Source: Delphinus delphis
Taxonomy: Eukaryota; Chordata; Mammalia; Artiodactyla; Delphinidae
NCBI RefSeq assembly: GCF_949987515.2
Contig: NC_082689.1
Span: 70,120,267 to 70,184,266, forward strand
Reading direction: 5' to 3'
Length of the DNA stretch: 64,000 nucleotides
Shown in pieces: positions 27,286 through 42,560 of the stretch (positions are counted from its first letter, which is position 1; the number at the start of each line of letters is the position of its first letter). The notes under the pieces are model-generated. The model saw only the letters and a program-made list of their open reading frames with translations, ran no database searches and had not been told where the DNA came from. Position numbers and translations under genes: made by a program.

Positions 27286-28504
27286 TCACTAGCAACCAAT
27301 TTAATACTTAGTTACAGAAACAAAGCAGTACCAGTATAATTTGTATTATATCAGTATGCAGTGTAGGATTACCAGCACATAACTAGCAGAATGTTATCTG
27401 GCTCACTAGTGACACTAAATGTATATGACTTATCTTCTCAAAAAGACTAAGACCATTTTTTATTTAATTTGTATCCCCATTAGCATACAGGCATATCAGC
27501 TCTACTTAAGAAATACCTGATGATGAGTTGATCTGAAACTAAACACCACATTTTCAGAAGCCCATTGAGTATTTCCAATCAAAGTAAATAAAAAATCTTC
27601 AAGAAAGTCCAGCCAGTGTGAAGATTTATTTGAGATAAAGGGGTTTTAGCGATTGTATTTTCAAAATAGAGAACAGACACAAAGATTGCTTGGAGTTAGC
27701 AGGTAACATGTGAACATTTTACTGACAGGAATCCTGACAAGAAAATTAGTTCTCAAAAGTAGTCATGGTTGTAGGCTAGTTTTATGACTTTGCACAAAGT
27801 GACTGTTCTTTTTGCCTTAATGAAGAAGTATAGTCATATTACAAGTTGAATTTACTTCTAAATTTGTTGCTGGATTAAGTCCAGCTGTAGGTTGAATATA
27901 CAAGATAACAAAACATTAAGCAAGAGGTTGCCACCATACCACTTGAGAACTGAAGTTTAAAATATTTTAATATGTGTTTTCTTTACAAGTAAACTAAAAC
28001 AGAATCTTAAAAACTATTTCACTGGTAAGTTTTGAGTGGAGCTCGCTGGTAATTTCTATAAGCTTACACTCCATTTAAATTACAAATGTTATTATCATTG
28101 ATTTTTCGCCTGTATCATTTTTAAACATTTCCAAGATTATGTGATATACAGAGTGATATGGATTCTTTATCATATAGTACATTTTATTTTTTATGTTGGT
28201 CTCAATGTTTGGTCCTAGGGATGTCACAAAAGCTGACAGACATGAGTCTGTCTAAACTGTTTTTAATTAATAGAAAAATACTATATGAGAAAATCAATTA
28301 ATATATAATACCTACTAAAAATAGTACACAGAACTCTCGAGAACTCTGAGAAACTGCAGCTCCTTCCTCTTGACTTATGTTGAAGGGAATGATATCTAAA
28401 CATGTAAATTAAGAGAAGGCCCTGCAATAACTATGGTACTCATTTTCCATTCCTGAGTTATTCTAATTACATTGTTCATAACTGTCTAATATTAAAGAGC
28501 CAGT

Positions 28505-28735
28505 AAACAGCTTGAGTTCTGAAATTTTATAGACCTAGATTTGTATCCTTGTTCTGCTGCTTAATACACAATAGTATGATTTTGGGCAAAGTAATCTTTT
28601 GACCCTAAATTTTTATACCCTTTCATTGACAAATGGAATAATAGAACCTATTTTCAGAATTATCAAAAAGAATAAATGAGACAAGTTCAAATGATTATTG
28701 CCGTAATACCTGGCACATAGCAATAATTCCATAAA
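28505..28735 (+). repeat. MIR SINE
   Basis: Runs from 'GAGTTCTGAAATTTTATAGAC' through 'GATTTTGGGCAAAGTAATC' and 'AAATGGAATAATAGAACCTA' to 'TACCTGGCACATAGCAATAA', a near full-length MIR. Confidence 0.75.
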
Positions 28736-30590
28736 GATAAAGTCAAGTCACTATAAAAGGAAATCAACCAGTTTGAATCAATTGAGATTACAAAGAAAGA
28801 ATCCATTTTTACCTAATCACTCAAAAAAACAGAGATAATACTGGGACTTACAAAAATGAAAATACAAAAATATACAGGAAAGAGGTATTAAAAGAACAGA
28901 CACCCACTTAAATCCTTTATATATAGTCATTTAACTCTTGATCTAATCATTGCCTTGCTAAATATTTTGACAGCTTTGATAAATCATGTGCAGGGAAGGG
29001 GAAGGGAGAGTCCTATGTTATTCTTCATTTTCTTGTAAGTTTATATTCTTAAGTATAATGATTTAACTAGAACACTCTGGCCATGGACTTACTAACATCT
29101 AATTTAATTCAGTTTTGAGACACTGAGAGAACTATAAATTATAACCAAACTCAGACACCTTATAAATGAAGTTACATTATTGACAAAAAAATGGATCCTT
29201 ATTTGAGGTGATATAATTGTATGAATCTCGTTAGGTACAACAAGTGATGCGAATCATCAGTGATAGATGCTTATACTAAATTTTTTCCAAATAATTTTTT
29301 TCATGACATATAAAACTAGACAGCGATACATGTAATTTCCTAAAGTAATTTTTGATATATATTTTTAAATACTACACTTTACCACATGACAACAGAGTCA
29401 TGTGATACAAGTATATTTTTTAATGAAATGCATTCTTTGAATCATGGTTAATTAGAAACAAACAATGCAAACTCCACAGTTATATAATACCTAAACTAGG
29501 TTTGGAAACTAAAACTGCCATTTAAAATACTATAAACAAGATAACCAAAACACATATTCATTTATTTACATTCTATTTTGAAAATGCTTTCTTTCACTGT
29601 ATTTAAGTTTATATTTTCCTTTTCAAAGCAGCCACCATCACATGAGTTAAATATCCTAAAAATCACACTGAAACTACAAAACAGAATTCTAATTATGTTT
29701 AAAACTAAGCTTCAATTATTAGTAGTATATATTGTGGCATGGGAATTTAATCAGATAATTCTATTATATTTCTAAAATAATAATTATTACTTAAATGAGT
29801 TATTTATGGGTTACTTTTTTATAAGGTATCTTAATTATCAGAGAATTAAACTTAAATATTATACTGTACTTTAATTCATAAAACTAACAAATGTCAAAGA
29901 TTTTCAACTCCTTTTATCTATATCAGTTAAATAACAATACACTTAGTAAAAAAGAAAGTAAATAAATTGAAGTATAGTTATATAGCAAGCCTCAGAAGTT
30001 ACCCATTCAGAACTGCCTAGTATTATCAGTTTCTATTATTATTGTTTTTGTGGCTAGTTTCTACCTCTAAAAAGCTAAATCACATCTAATAGGATCATGA
30101 TTTAGAAAAGACCTCAATTTTTATTCATCACAATTATATAATGTCAGAAAGTGTTCAAACTCATGACAGATAAAAACTCCATGTTTAAACAGCCATATTT
30201 AGTTTGTCTGAGCTGGTGAGCAGATGTAAATGTAATCTGCAATACTATCAAACTCCAGGTCTGATAAGCTAATATTTATTTTTAAGTGCTCCAAAAATTA
30301 TTTGTAAAAGCTTCATAAAAAGGATTCCATAAATGTATTGTGATTGTATTTTAGCAATTATTCTACACTACAATGGACGTACATGCTCAAACAAGACACC
30401 TCAGCAGTATTTTAAAGCAGTAACCACCTAGCCAATTTCTGTATGTTCTGTAGTTTTTCTAATCCACTCTCCCTGTGGTTGAGCAAAATCGAATTGCCTC
30501 TCACATTTGCAGACAGCTCTGTGAAGGTGATAATAGAGCTGCTCCCTGCTGTCATGAGGCAGGAAATAGGAAAATGGCATATGGGGCTAG

Positions 30591-30653
30591 AAAGAAAGAA
30601 AGAAAAAAAAAAAAAAAGAAAGAAAAAAAGAAAAAAAAGAAGGAAAAAAGAAC
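30591..30653 (+). repeat. Polypurine (GA/A-rich) tract
   Basis: About 63 nt contain only A and G (AAAG and A-run units) and are polypyrimidine in the PSMD14 transcript. It produces a lysine-rich but meaningless open frame. Confidence 0.9.
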
Positions 30654-31166
30654 TAAACATGAACAAAAGATTTCAACAAAGAACAACTATAACCCAATAT
30701 GCTTTGCAAGTTAATCTCTTTTCAGAATCATTTAGCATATCTAATCATTCATCTGTGTCCTCACTCCAAAAATGCAAACGGTTGATACCAAATGTTTGGG
30801 TCAAGTTTTCACTGTCTAAAATATTTGGAACCTACAACTGCAGAATATGTCCTGCACAATGTCTGCAAACAGAGCTCTTTAGATTTTTTAAATGTGCCAA
30901 TCCCAAATTCACCATTTTAAAATAAAAGAAGGTACAGCAATGTTTATTAAAATATTTATAAAATGTGTATAGAAGGCTTTCAGTATGATTAACATTCTTA
31001 AATCTATGAAATAAAAATTAAAGATAAACATTTATAATTAGACTAATTAAAGTAGAAACAAATCTCTAAATAGGTAAATTGCTAATGATAATACCAAGAC
31101 ACATTTATTAACTGGTACAGTTTTTTGTTCGGTTGGTACTTTTGTGTAATTAAGAATCATGCTTTA

Positions 31167-32540
<1,374 letters not shown>

Positions 32541-32735
32541 CTACTGCCTAAAAACCTGTGTATATTATTTTGGGATACCAAAATAAGTTAATAGGTTTTG
32601 ATACCCATATTTGATACCCACTCATGTCATTCAATTATAAACCATACATCAATAAAACTTTTTAAATTGCCAAGTACCAAGAAAACCAAAAAATTGCCAA
32701 GTACCATACTGCTGTTAGCTAATGAGTTAAGATAG

Positions 32736-32760
32736 TTTTTTTTTTTTTTTTTTTTTTTTT
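32736..32760. repeat. Poly(T) run inside a duplicated target
   Basis: A run of about 25 T is bounded by GAGTTAAGATAGTTTTT at 32724-32740 and the same 17 nt at 32761-32777. Confidence 0.85.
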
Positions 32761-32801
32761 GAGTTAAGATAGTTTTTAGGCTCCTTTAAAAGAGTTTATG
32801 G

Positions 32802-33016
32802 GGGCTTCCCTGGTGGCGCAGTGGTTGAGAGTCCACCTGCCAATGCAGGGGACACGGGTTCGTGCCCCGGCCCGGGAAGATCCCATATGCCGTGGAGCGG
32901 CGGGGCCCGTGAACCATGGCCACTGAGCCTGCGTGTCCGGAACCTGTGCTCTGCAACGGGAGAGGCCACAACAGTGAGAGGCCCACGTACCAAAAAAACA
33001 AACAAACAAACAAAAA
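32802..33016 (+). mobile_element. CHR SINE, short class
   Basis: Head GGGCTTCCCTGGTGGCGCAG and a tail of (CAAA)n and A. The duplication AAAGAGTTTATGG lies at about 32789-32801 and 33017-33029. It is antisense to PSMD14. Confidence 0.95.
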
Positions 33017-34468
33017 AAAGAGTTTATGGCCATGACTAATGTGTGTGTGTATATATACACACACCAGAAATACCAAATAAGTGAACCAACTATTTTTTGG
33101 TTAGATCAGTCTAGGCAAGCATACTTCCTAACGTCATCCTCTGATAACTGATAAGCACTAGGCCTCTTCCATCTCATCTGAAGTTCTACAAATATTGTGC
33201 TATTATAATAATCAACAGTTCAAGTTGGTTTTTTTTTCTTCAGTAATATAAACACCTTGAGGAAGGAAAATAATTTAATAGTTTCCCAGAGTTGTTTTTA
33301 TTTGTTTTTTGGTTGGCTGAGTTGGGAGGGGAGGATGTTCAGTGCTTTAGTTAGGACTACTTGGTAGATTAGGCAATTGGAGGGAAATATATACATTTGA
33401 ATATTACCTCAAATATAACAGCATTCTCAAAATATTCCCCACAAGAGGCAATCTGCAACCAAGTCTTTTAAATGCTGCATTATTTTGCTAGTTCAACCAA
33501 AAGAAAATTTTAGGACATGGAAGTTAATTAAAGGCATTCATATTATCTCTCCAGTGATAGATCACTGCCATTATAGCTCCCTCAAGGTTTTCCTCTAACA
33601 TCAGGAATTTAAGTCTAATCTACCTAAACAAACCAGTTAACATAAGCACTTCTTCCCACCAAAATAAACAGTATTTTGAATTCTAATTGAGAGTGCATCC
33701 TCAAGAACAGGGGTATGCAATCTACTGCCTACAGCCTAAGAATGTTTTTTAACATTTTTAAAGGGTGGTTTAAAAAAAAAACAAAACAAGAATATGAGAC
33801 AGAGATATATGTCTTTACAGAAAAAGTCTGCTAACTCTTGGGCTAGAAGAAAAACTTTCCAACTCTACTACAGAGAATGAACATGGGGATCAAATATTCT
33901 ATTTTATATTGTCAAACAAGCACTTGTAGTACAAGGAAATAAAGGATATTAAAACTTAAGAACCCTTTACTACAATGGATATCCACATAAGGACATTCAT
34001 CAGACGAATATACATATTATATTTTCTTAGGCAAGTAGATGAGAAGGATATATGTGTTATTTTTCAGAAGGTAAGTAAATGGTTATTGTTTTTTGGCTAT
34101 TAAAAAAAAATCTAAATACACACCTATCTACAAGCCCAATGCATTAAACAAAACAGCAAAACAAAACAAAAAACTCCCACAAAGAACAATGCATTCTAAA
34201 TGCATTAAAGTAGAGGACTTTCAAAATGTGTATGCAGTATGGTTCGTCTATTAACAAATTACCATGTGAAAAAGGCAAAAAGAACTAAAGTTTGTCATGG
34301 TTTTTTGTTTTTTTTTTTAAACTTAACATTTTGAATAGGAAAAGCTTAAGAGTCATTTATCACCATACACAGAACATTTTAAAAAGGGTGATATTTCAAA
34401 ACAATAAAAACAAAACATGAGGACTAGATAATGTAGGTGAGTTGAAACTCTAATTAAGAGTGTCTCTG

Positions 34469-34661
34469 GGGGCTTCCCTGGTGGCGCAGTGGTTGAGAGT
34501 CCACCTGCCGACGCAGGGGACGCCGGTTCATGCCCCGGTCCGGGAAGATCCCACATGCCACAGAGCGGCTGGGCCCGTGAGCCATGGCCGCTGAGCCTGC
34601 GCGTCCGGAGCCTGTGCTCCGCAACGGGAGAGGCCACAACAGTGGGAGGCCCGCGTAAAAA
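34469..34661 (+). mobile_element. CHR SINE, short class, very short tail
   Basis: Full head and body, with only about seven A at the end. The duplication AAGAGTGTCTCTG lies at 34456-34468 and 34662-34674. It is antisense to PSMD14 and lies 356 nt downstream, in transcript order, of the exon carrying Glu52. Confidence 0.95.
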
Positions 34662-34995
34662 AAGAGTGTCTCTGAAATCTTTTGAACCAAGTGTTCAAAC
34701 TAATCAAACTAGTATCCTACTATTTTAAGGTAACTAACTTATAAATCCAGTACACTGTGCTAGTTAAAGCTAAAAGAACAAGTAAAGGGATTAAATGTTA
34801 GCATCACTCAATTTGTGGATCTACAGGGAATTCATAATGCATTTAAAAGATCAATGATTTGATTCAATACAGTCTAAAAATTTCTATCATTAATCTTATA
34901 ATGAATTTTTCTATCAGAAAGAGAAAATTACAATATGATGAGAGTTATTTTACACAGGAAAAGAAAGGAGAAAAGAAACACATTTACTTGCATCA

Positions 34996-35435
<440 letters not shown>

Positions 35436-36304
35436 CTAGAAACAAGCATACAAATCATTATAAATACAAAGAACTTATGAGTTTAAAATTAAAGTTACAA
35501 GTTATTTAAACATGATTGTTTTAAAAGAGTTTAGGGGAAACATGGTAACTATTCAGCTACAACACAATCAAAACAAGCTTGTAAATATCAAACCTGTAGA
35601 AAACATCAAACTTAGTACTCAGGTAAGTGTCCAATGGACAGAACGCTTGAATCTTTCAGCGATGCTAATTTACCTCCCCTACAAAATAACTATAATGCAC
35701 CAATTAGCTATGTTTCTTACCCCAACGTGAATGTAAACTGATTAACTGAAGGACCAACACGAACAGTAAATTCTCTGAGCCTGATTTTCAGCTAAAGACA
35801 GCATGTAGATTAGGGCTATGGGATCTCTGCAGAAACTTAGGTATGGGGGGGGCGGGTGAGGGGCGGAGAAGACTTCTAATCCCTAGGTGAAAGAGCTGTG
35901 AACAACATGCTCTTCACTTCACCTGATGAAGTTGTTCCCCTCCCCTATACAACATCAAATTTAACACAACTGCCCCAGATGTGAACAAACTGGTTGAGAC
36001 TGGTATAGCTAACATGAAAATACTTCCAAATCCTGACAACTACCTTTAAAACAAATACTACTATTAATCTTATTACAGCCTAAGAAGATACTATGTTTCC
36101 CCCTAAGGATTCTATCTTCTTCATCAAAATCACCAAACCACTATTTAGTGTAACATTCTGCCACACGAAGTAATTTAGATATAGTCCTTACCCTCAAGAT
36201 GACTACAATCTTATAAATTTAATTCTGCCCCAATCAGTGCACATGGAAAGCTTCTTGTTTTTTAATACTGAGCAGTCCTGGGAAACTAAAATGAGATGTG
36301 ACTT

Positions 36305-36513
36305 ATTTTTTTTTTTTTTCGGTACGCGGGCCTCTCACTGCTGTGGCCTCTCCCGTTGCGGAGCACAGGCTCCGGACGCTGCAGGCTCAGCGGCCATGGC
36401 TCACGGGCCCAGCAGCTCCGCGGCATGCGGGATCCTCCCGGACCGGGGGACAAATCCGCGTCCGCTGCATCGGCAGGCGGACTCTCAGCCACTGCACCAC
36501 CAGGGAAGCCCGA
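36305..36513 (-). mobile_element. CHR SINE, short class
   Basis: Poly(T) at left and reversed head at right. The duplication GAGATGTGACTT lies at 36293-36304 and 36514-36525. It is in sense orientation with PSMD14, about 870 nt upstream of the exon for residues 17-40. Confidence 0.95.
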
Positions 36514-37389
36514 GAGATGTGACTTTTAATTGCCAGGTCCTGTTTTGCTTAAAGTTCCCTTTCCTCAACAATAACTCTATTACAATTACATAATGAACAC
36601 GTTAGCTATCTAAATTGTAAGTCAATATTCTATCTTGCTTTCATGGATTTGCTTATTACTAAAATTAAAAAATTGCTTTACTCATTACATTTCACACTTA
36701 TAGGTCTGTGTGTACTTTGTGCTTCTTGTCTATTTATATGCCAAATTCTGTGATGCTTTGTTTTGTTTAAAAGCTCATAATACTTACTGGAAGCACTGAG
36801 TATGAAAAGTTCTAGAATAAGTTTTCTCTAAATATAAGCATCACATACAAAAACTACCTCTATTTCCTTATATACAAAGTGGTGAGAAAAATAAAATCCT
36901 TCAATCCTTCAAATTTTATGTTTAAAAATACATGTCAGATAACAAATTTAAAAAGGAACGAATTCTTCATTGTTATCACCTAATGCAGCTTTGCTGCTTG
37001 CCTTTCAAATAGATATGAAAATTCTAAGGTAAGCTAAAGTGCTATCATGCCAAAACATTTGTTGAGGTCACCACATAAAACAAGATAATTTTGTTGATAT
37101 TACAATTTTATTCATCTAATTAAGAAAGTTTAAAAAGTTTAAGAAAAAAGAGAAGAAATAGTAAATTAGTTGTCACAAGATGTTTTTGGGGAAATAATAC
37201 CCTAAGGTCAGGATAATGAACACTGTATTCATAAAAGTTATTTCCTAATTCAGAACAACTTAAAAAATGCCCATGACAAAAGTTAAAACTGATATCTAGG
37301 CTAGAGTTATTAATACAGCCTTTCTCAATGTGCCAGGAAATACTTATTAAGAAAAAAAAAGAATAGGGAAATAAAACATCACATCATCA

Positions 37390-37467
37390 CCAAAATGCAT
37401 TACTGACAAAGTTCAAAAACTATTTCTGCCAAAATGCATTACTGACAAAGTTCAAAAACTATTTCTG
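37390..37467. repeat. Exact 39-bp tandem duplication
   Basis: The unit beginning CCAAAATGCATTACTGACAA occurs twice head to tail (37390-37428 and 37429-37467) with no differences. Confidence 0.95.
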
Positions 37468-37494
37468 CCATCAATGAAAGAAGAAACACTGTTT

Positions 37495-37572
37495 TGTTCA
37501 GCATTATATATATCTAGTACCTAGCAAAGTGCCTGGCACACAGAACTCACTAGGTATTGGTTGGAAAAAAAG
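37495..37572 (+). repeat. L2 3'-end scrap
   Basis: Shows 'CTAGTACCTAGCAAAGTGCC', 'TGGCACACAGAACTCACTAG' and a degraded end. Confidence 0.5.
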
Positions 37573-38039
37573 AATGAACAAGTTAAGGTAGTGCAAGCCA
37601 ATGGAACAGGAAGGAAAAATACCCACCAGTTACCCTGGGAGAGAGAACAAGCCAGATGCAAGCAAGTACAAAGATCGCTAGCTCCTCTCTCACTATGTTC
37701 TTCTGGTTCAGAAACATACTAACAGAAAACCATGTAGCTGGCTTCTCTATTGTTGTTTCTTGAGACAGCAGCCAGTGATATTTCCTGTTACCCTTCTCAC
37801 TCTATTACTACTGTTTCTTGATCTAGTTAGAATAAATTTCCCAGAAAACAACTTGACAAGAAGTAGAGAAGGGTTTGTACCAGTGAACTGCAACCTAAAG
37901 AAAAAAAAAAAAAGTAACCCATGTAAAACACCGTCTATGGAACATGTGTTAAGGATCTCTGGAGCAGATGCTATCATTTTTCTATCATCATGCTCACCTG
38001 TTCAGAATAGCACACAACCAGGCAATGAAGAAAACCCCA

Positions 38040-39340
38040 TTAAATATCCTGGAAACTGAGCTAAAACAGTTATGTAAGAGCCAGTACAGCTGTAGATCAA
38101 AGATGACCTGAGTTGAGAAAACTGTGGAGCAATGTACAATTTACATACATTGCCTTTCAGCAAACACTCCTGAGGAATAGCATTCAGATAATTCAAAGAG
38201 AGGAAAGTCATTTAAAAATAGGAATCATATACAAAATTCTGGAAAACTATTTGGCACCAGCAGAATACAAGACAATTTCTTATCTTTGAAATAGAACACT
38301 GGAGGATAGACCAAGATGAAAAGATGAAAAACAGTTAAGAATTAAAGTTACACTGGAGTAAACAAGGGTAAAAATAACACTATGACAAGTTTAATTCAGT
38401 GATACAGAACATAAACTTTTGAAGATGTCTTAGAATGTAGAGTAAAAAAGTTACAGATGAAAACTATTAAAAATATAATACTAGAGGAGAAAGGAAGGAG
38501 ATGTAAGCTAAGAAATACAGTTGATCCTAAGAATAAAATAAGAAATGGAAAGCATCAATAAGACAAAGCTGAAGAAAACTTTCTTGAATGAAAAACAATT
38601 CAACTTTTGCATCACTAAATGTCAGGCAATAATCAATGAAAAAAAGTGTTATATACATTGTAAAGTCTTAGGTAAATCTTAACTACATGAATAAAGCAAA
38701 ATTTCTAAAACCATACAAATAGAAAAACTACATAACCTGAAGAAAAAAATGCACCTCAGCTGACTTTGAATTTCTTTGCAACATTAAATGGCAGAAAACA
38801 ATGAAACAAAGTTTCAGACTTTTAAGAGAGATACCCTCTGGAGTCAAAAACATTACACTCTATGAAAAAAAAAATGTCTGAAGGCCCACAAATATATTAC
38901 TATATACACAAGGGCTCAGAAAATATGATTCCATGTATCTTCCTTCAAAGAACTTTTTGAATAAATGATCCAGTTGAGACCCCACAAATGAAAAATAGAA
39001 AATTAAAAATGGAAAAGCCATTATACAAAACAATTTGTTAAGACCACTGAAAGCAGTTAAAAACAGAGAGAGCTAAATAACACAAATAACCAGGGTTCAA
39101 AACCACAGATCTCACCCAATAACTATATAGGGCAATGGAGAGAAATGAAGTATACAAAACTCTCTGTTTGACATATAGGAGGGGAAAAAAGAGATCTGTT
39201 TAAGTGTTGACTTAGACTATTACAGAAATATGGATTTGAGAGTCTTTTGAACAAATTTAAAGTAACCACAATAAACATTAAAACTGAATATACACCTTAC
39301 CAAATCTCTGAAGAAGAAAAAGCTAACACAACACTGACAA
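38040..39340 (+). repeat. HAL1/L1M-like degenerate LINE
   Basis: Motifs in order include 'GAAAACTTTCTTGAATGAAA', 'AATGTCAGGCAATAATCAAT', 'ACACAAGGGCTCAGAAAATA' and 'CTTCCTTCAAAGAACTTTTT', matching the ORF1-type region of old L1/HAL1 copies. No frame survives. Confidence 0.5.
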
Positions 39341-40851
39341 TAAAAAATATGAAATGAAAATGAAATGAAAAAATATAAATGAGGTATAAATGAGGTAAAG
39401 TCCCCTGTTAAAGGCCTTCTATAATGGGTTTAAAATGGAAATTCATGTATATGCTGCTTACAAATAAGAATTAAAACAAAACAAAAGGATTGGTGAGATT
39501 TGTCAGTGACATAGCTATTTCTTTTTGCAAAAGAAGCCACAATGGCCACTATATTTTACTTACCTTGCCTTTCTTCAGTGATGTGTTACATTAATAGATT
39601 TCCTAGTATTAAACCACCTTTCCAGGATAAATTGTCCAAGTTTAATTTACTATTTTTATACTAAAATTTAAAATGTATTTATACATAATTTTTATTTATA
39701 TTACTATATATATTATTATGAGTGAGACTGACCTGACATTTTCTTTTTTTCTGTTAAATTTGTCAGGTTTTGATATCATTATGCTAGATGTATAAAATGA
39801 ATTGGAAAGTTTTACAACTTCCCATTTTCTATGTTGTAATACAATGTATATATACTAAATTATCTATGTCTTCAGATTTAAATTTGGACAAGTTCACTAA
39901 TGAAACTTTTGGCTCTGACGCTGATTTTGGAGCTAATTTTTATAACATCTGCAGTGGTTTTAATAAATTCAGGTTACCTGTCTTGAAACTAGATGGAATA
40001 TTATATTGTTCCAGAAAGTTTCATTTCATTTAAATTCAAAGTTATTACCATAGAATCGAACATATTCTACTTTATCTTTTCTAACTGTTCAGTATGGAAA
40101 ACATTTAAAACTAAATTTGTTTCTCCATGTCACATTATCACTACCCAGATAGATCAATGATTTACATTAAAAAAAAATCAAATCATAACCAAAACCATGA
40201 AAAAAATATTGGTGAAGGGAACACCTCCTAATTCATTCTATGAGGCCAGCCAGCATTACCCTGATACCCAAACCAAAGACACTACAAGAAAAGAAAACTA
40301 CAGACAGACCAGTATCTCTTATGAACATCGATGCAAAAATCCTTACAAAATACTAACAAACAGAACTCAGCAGCATATTCAACGGACTATCTATACACAT
40401 GACTGAGTGGGATTAAAACTTGCAATGCAAGGATGGTTCAACAAACAAAAACTGGCCAATGTAATACACCACATCAACAGAATGAAGGGGGAAAAAAAAC
40501 CCACATGATCATCTCAATTGATGCAGAAGAAGCATTTGACAAAATTCAACACTCTTTCATGAAAAAAACACTCAACAAACTAGGTATACAAGAAAACTAC
40601 CTCAACATAATAAAAGCCATAGATGAAACATCCACAGTGAACATAATGTCCCATGTTGGTGAAAGACTGAAAGCATTTCCTCTAAGATGGGGAACAAGGC
40701 AAGGATGCCTGCTTTCACCACATCTATCCAAGATAGTACCGGAAGTTCTAGCCAGAGCAATTAGGCAAGAAAGAGAAATAAAAGGCACTCAAGTTAGAAA
40801 GGAAAATTTCTCTGTTTGCAGATGATATGATCTTATACATAGAAAAGCCTA

Positions 40852-41056
40852 GGGCTTCCCTGGTGGCGCAGTGGTTGAGAGTCCGCCTGCCGATGCAGGG
40901 GACACAGGTTCGTGCCCCAGTCCGGGAAGATCCCACATGCTGCGGAGCGGCTGGGCCCGTGAGCCATGGCCACTGAGCCTGCGTGTCTGGAGCCTGTGCT
41001 CCGCAACGGGAGAGGCCACAACAGTGAGAGGCCTGCGTACCGCAAAAAAAAAAAAA
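40852..41056 (+). mobile_element. CHR SINE, short class, inside L1
   Basis: The duplication AGAAAAGCCTA lies at 40841-40851 and 41057-41067. It sits just after the L1 FADD-coding region. Confidence 0.96.
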
Positions 41057-42354
41057 AGAAAAGCCTAAAGAATCCACAAAAAGGACATTAGATCTAATAA
41101 GTGAATTCAGTAAAGTAGCAGGATACAAAGACAACATTCAAAAAACCATGCAATTCTACATACAAATAATGAACAATCTGAAATATTACAAAAATAATTT
41201 CATTTATAATAGCATCAAAAAGAATAAAATACTTGGAATTAACCAAGAAGATGAAAGTCTTATACAATGAAAACCACAAAATAATGCTGCAAGAAATTAA
41301 AGAAGACATAAATAAATGGAAACACATCTCATGTTCATGGACTGGAAGACTTAATATTGTTCAAATGTCAAAACTACTCAAAGTGATCTACGGATTCAAA
41401 GCAATCTCTGTCAAAATTTCAATGACAACTTTTGCAAAAATAGAAAACCCATCCTAAAATTCATATGGAATCTCAAGGGACCCTGAACAGCCAAACAATC
41501 TTGAAAAAGAACAAAACTGGAGGACTCAGACTTCCTGATTTCAAAATTACTACAAAGCTACAGTAATCAAAACAATGTGGTATTGGCATAAAAACAGGCA
41601 CATAGACCAATGGAACTGAACAGAGAGCTCAGAATTAAACCCTTGCATATATGGGTCAAATGATTTTTTAATAAGAGTGTCAAGGGTGCCAAGACAATAT
41701 TTGCAAATTATATATCCAAAATACATAGCGAACTCCTAAAACAACCAAAAACCTGATTTAAAAATGGGCAAAGGATTTGAATAGACGTTTCTCCAAAGAA
41801 GATATATAAATGGGCAGTAAGCACATGAAAAGATGCTCAACATCACTAATCATTAGAGATATGTAAATCAAAACTACAAGGAGATACCACCTTACACCTA
41901 TTAGTATGGCTACTAATAAAAAACAAAACAAAACAGAAAACAAGTATTGGCAAGGATGTGAAGAAATGGAAAACCTCATGCACTGCCGGTGGGAATATAA
42001 AATGGTACAGCCACTGTGAAAAACAGTGTGGTGGTTTCTCAAAAAGTTAAAAATTGAATACTGTAAGATCTGGCAATTCAACTTCTGGGTGTATAACCCC
42101 CCGAAATGAAAGCAGGTTCTCAAAGAGATGTCTGTACACCAATGTTCACAGCAACGTTACTCACAAGAGCTAAAAAGTAGAAGCAATCCAAGTGTCCACC
42201 AATGGATGAATGGATAAGCAAAATGTGGTATACACATACACAATGGAATATTATTCAGTCTTAAAAAGGAAGGAAATTCTGCAATATGCTACAACATGGA
42301 TGAACCTTGAGGACACTATGCTAAGTCAAATAGCCAATCAAAAAAGACAATACT

Positions 42355-42560
42355 GGGCTTCCCTGGTGGCGCAGTGGTTGAGAATCCGCCTGCCGATGCA
42401 GGGGACGCGGGTTCATGCCCCGGTCCAGGAGGATCCCGCATGCCATGGAGCGGCTGGGCCCATGGGCCGTGGCCACTGGGCCTGCACATCCGAAGCCTGT
42501 GCTCCGCGGCGGGAGAGGCTACAGCAGTGAGAGGCCCGTGTACCGCAAAAAAAACAAAAC
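42355..42560 (+). mobile_element. CHR SINE, short class, inside L1, no clear TSD
   Basis: Complete head and body with an (AAAAC)n-type tail. The left flank is L1 '...AAAAAAGACAATACT' and the right flank resumes about 40 nt later in the L1 order ('CATAAAGACAGAAA'). Confidence 0.9.

Noticed and set aside
30443..30925. 160-codon open frame, longest in the window
   Set aside because: The length comes from the purine tract that encodes a lysine/arginine run; no family resemblance.
33712..33840. Possible further hAT MITE (AGGGGTATGCAATCTACTGC)
   Set aside because: Ends only loosely resemble the family and the middle does not; too weak to list.
40433..40825. Reverse-transcriptase-like frame as a functional gene
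   Set aside because: It is a 5'-truncated L1 with the frame broken before the FADD motif and a SINE inserted just after it.
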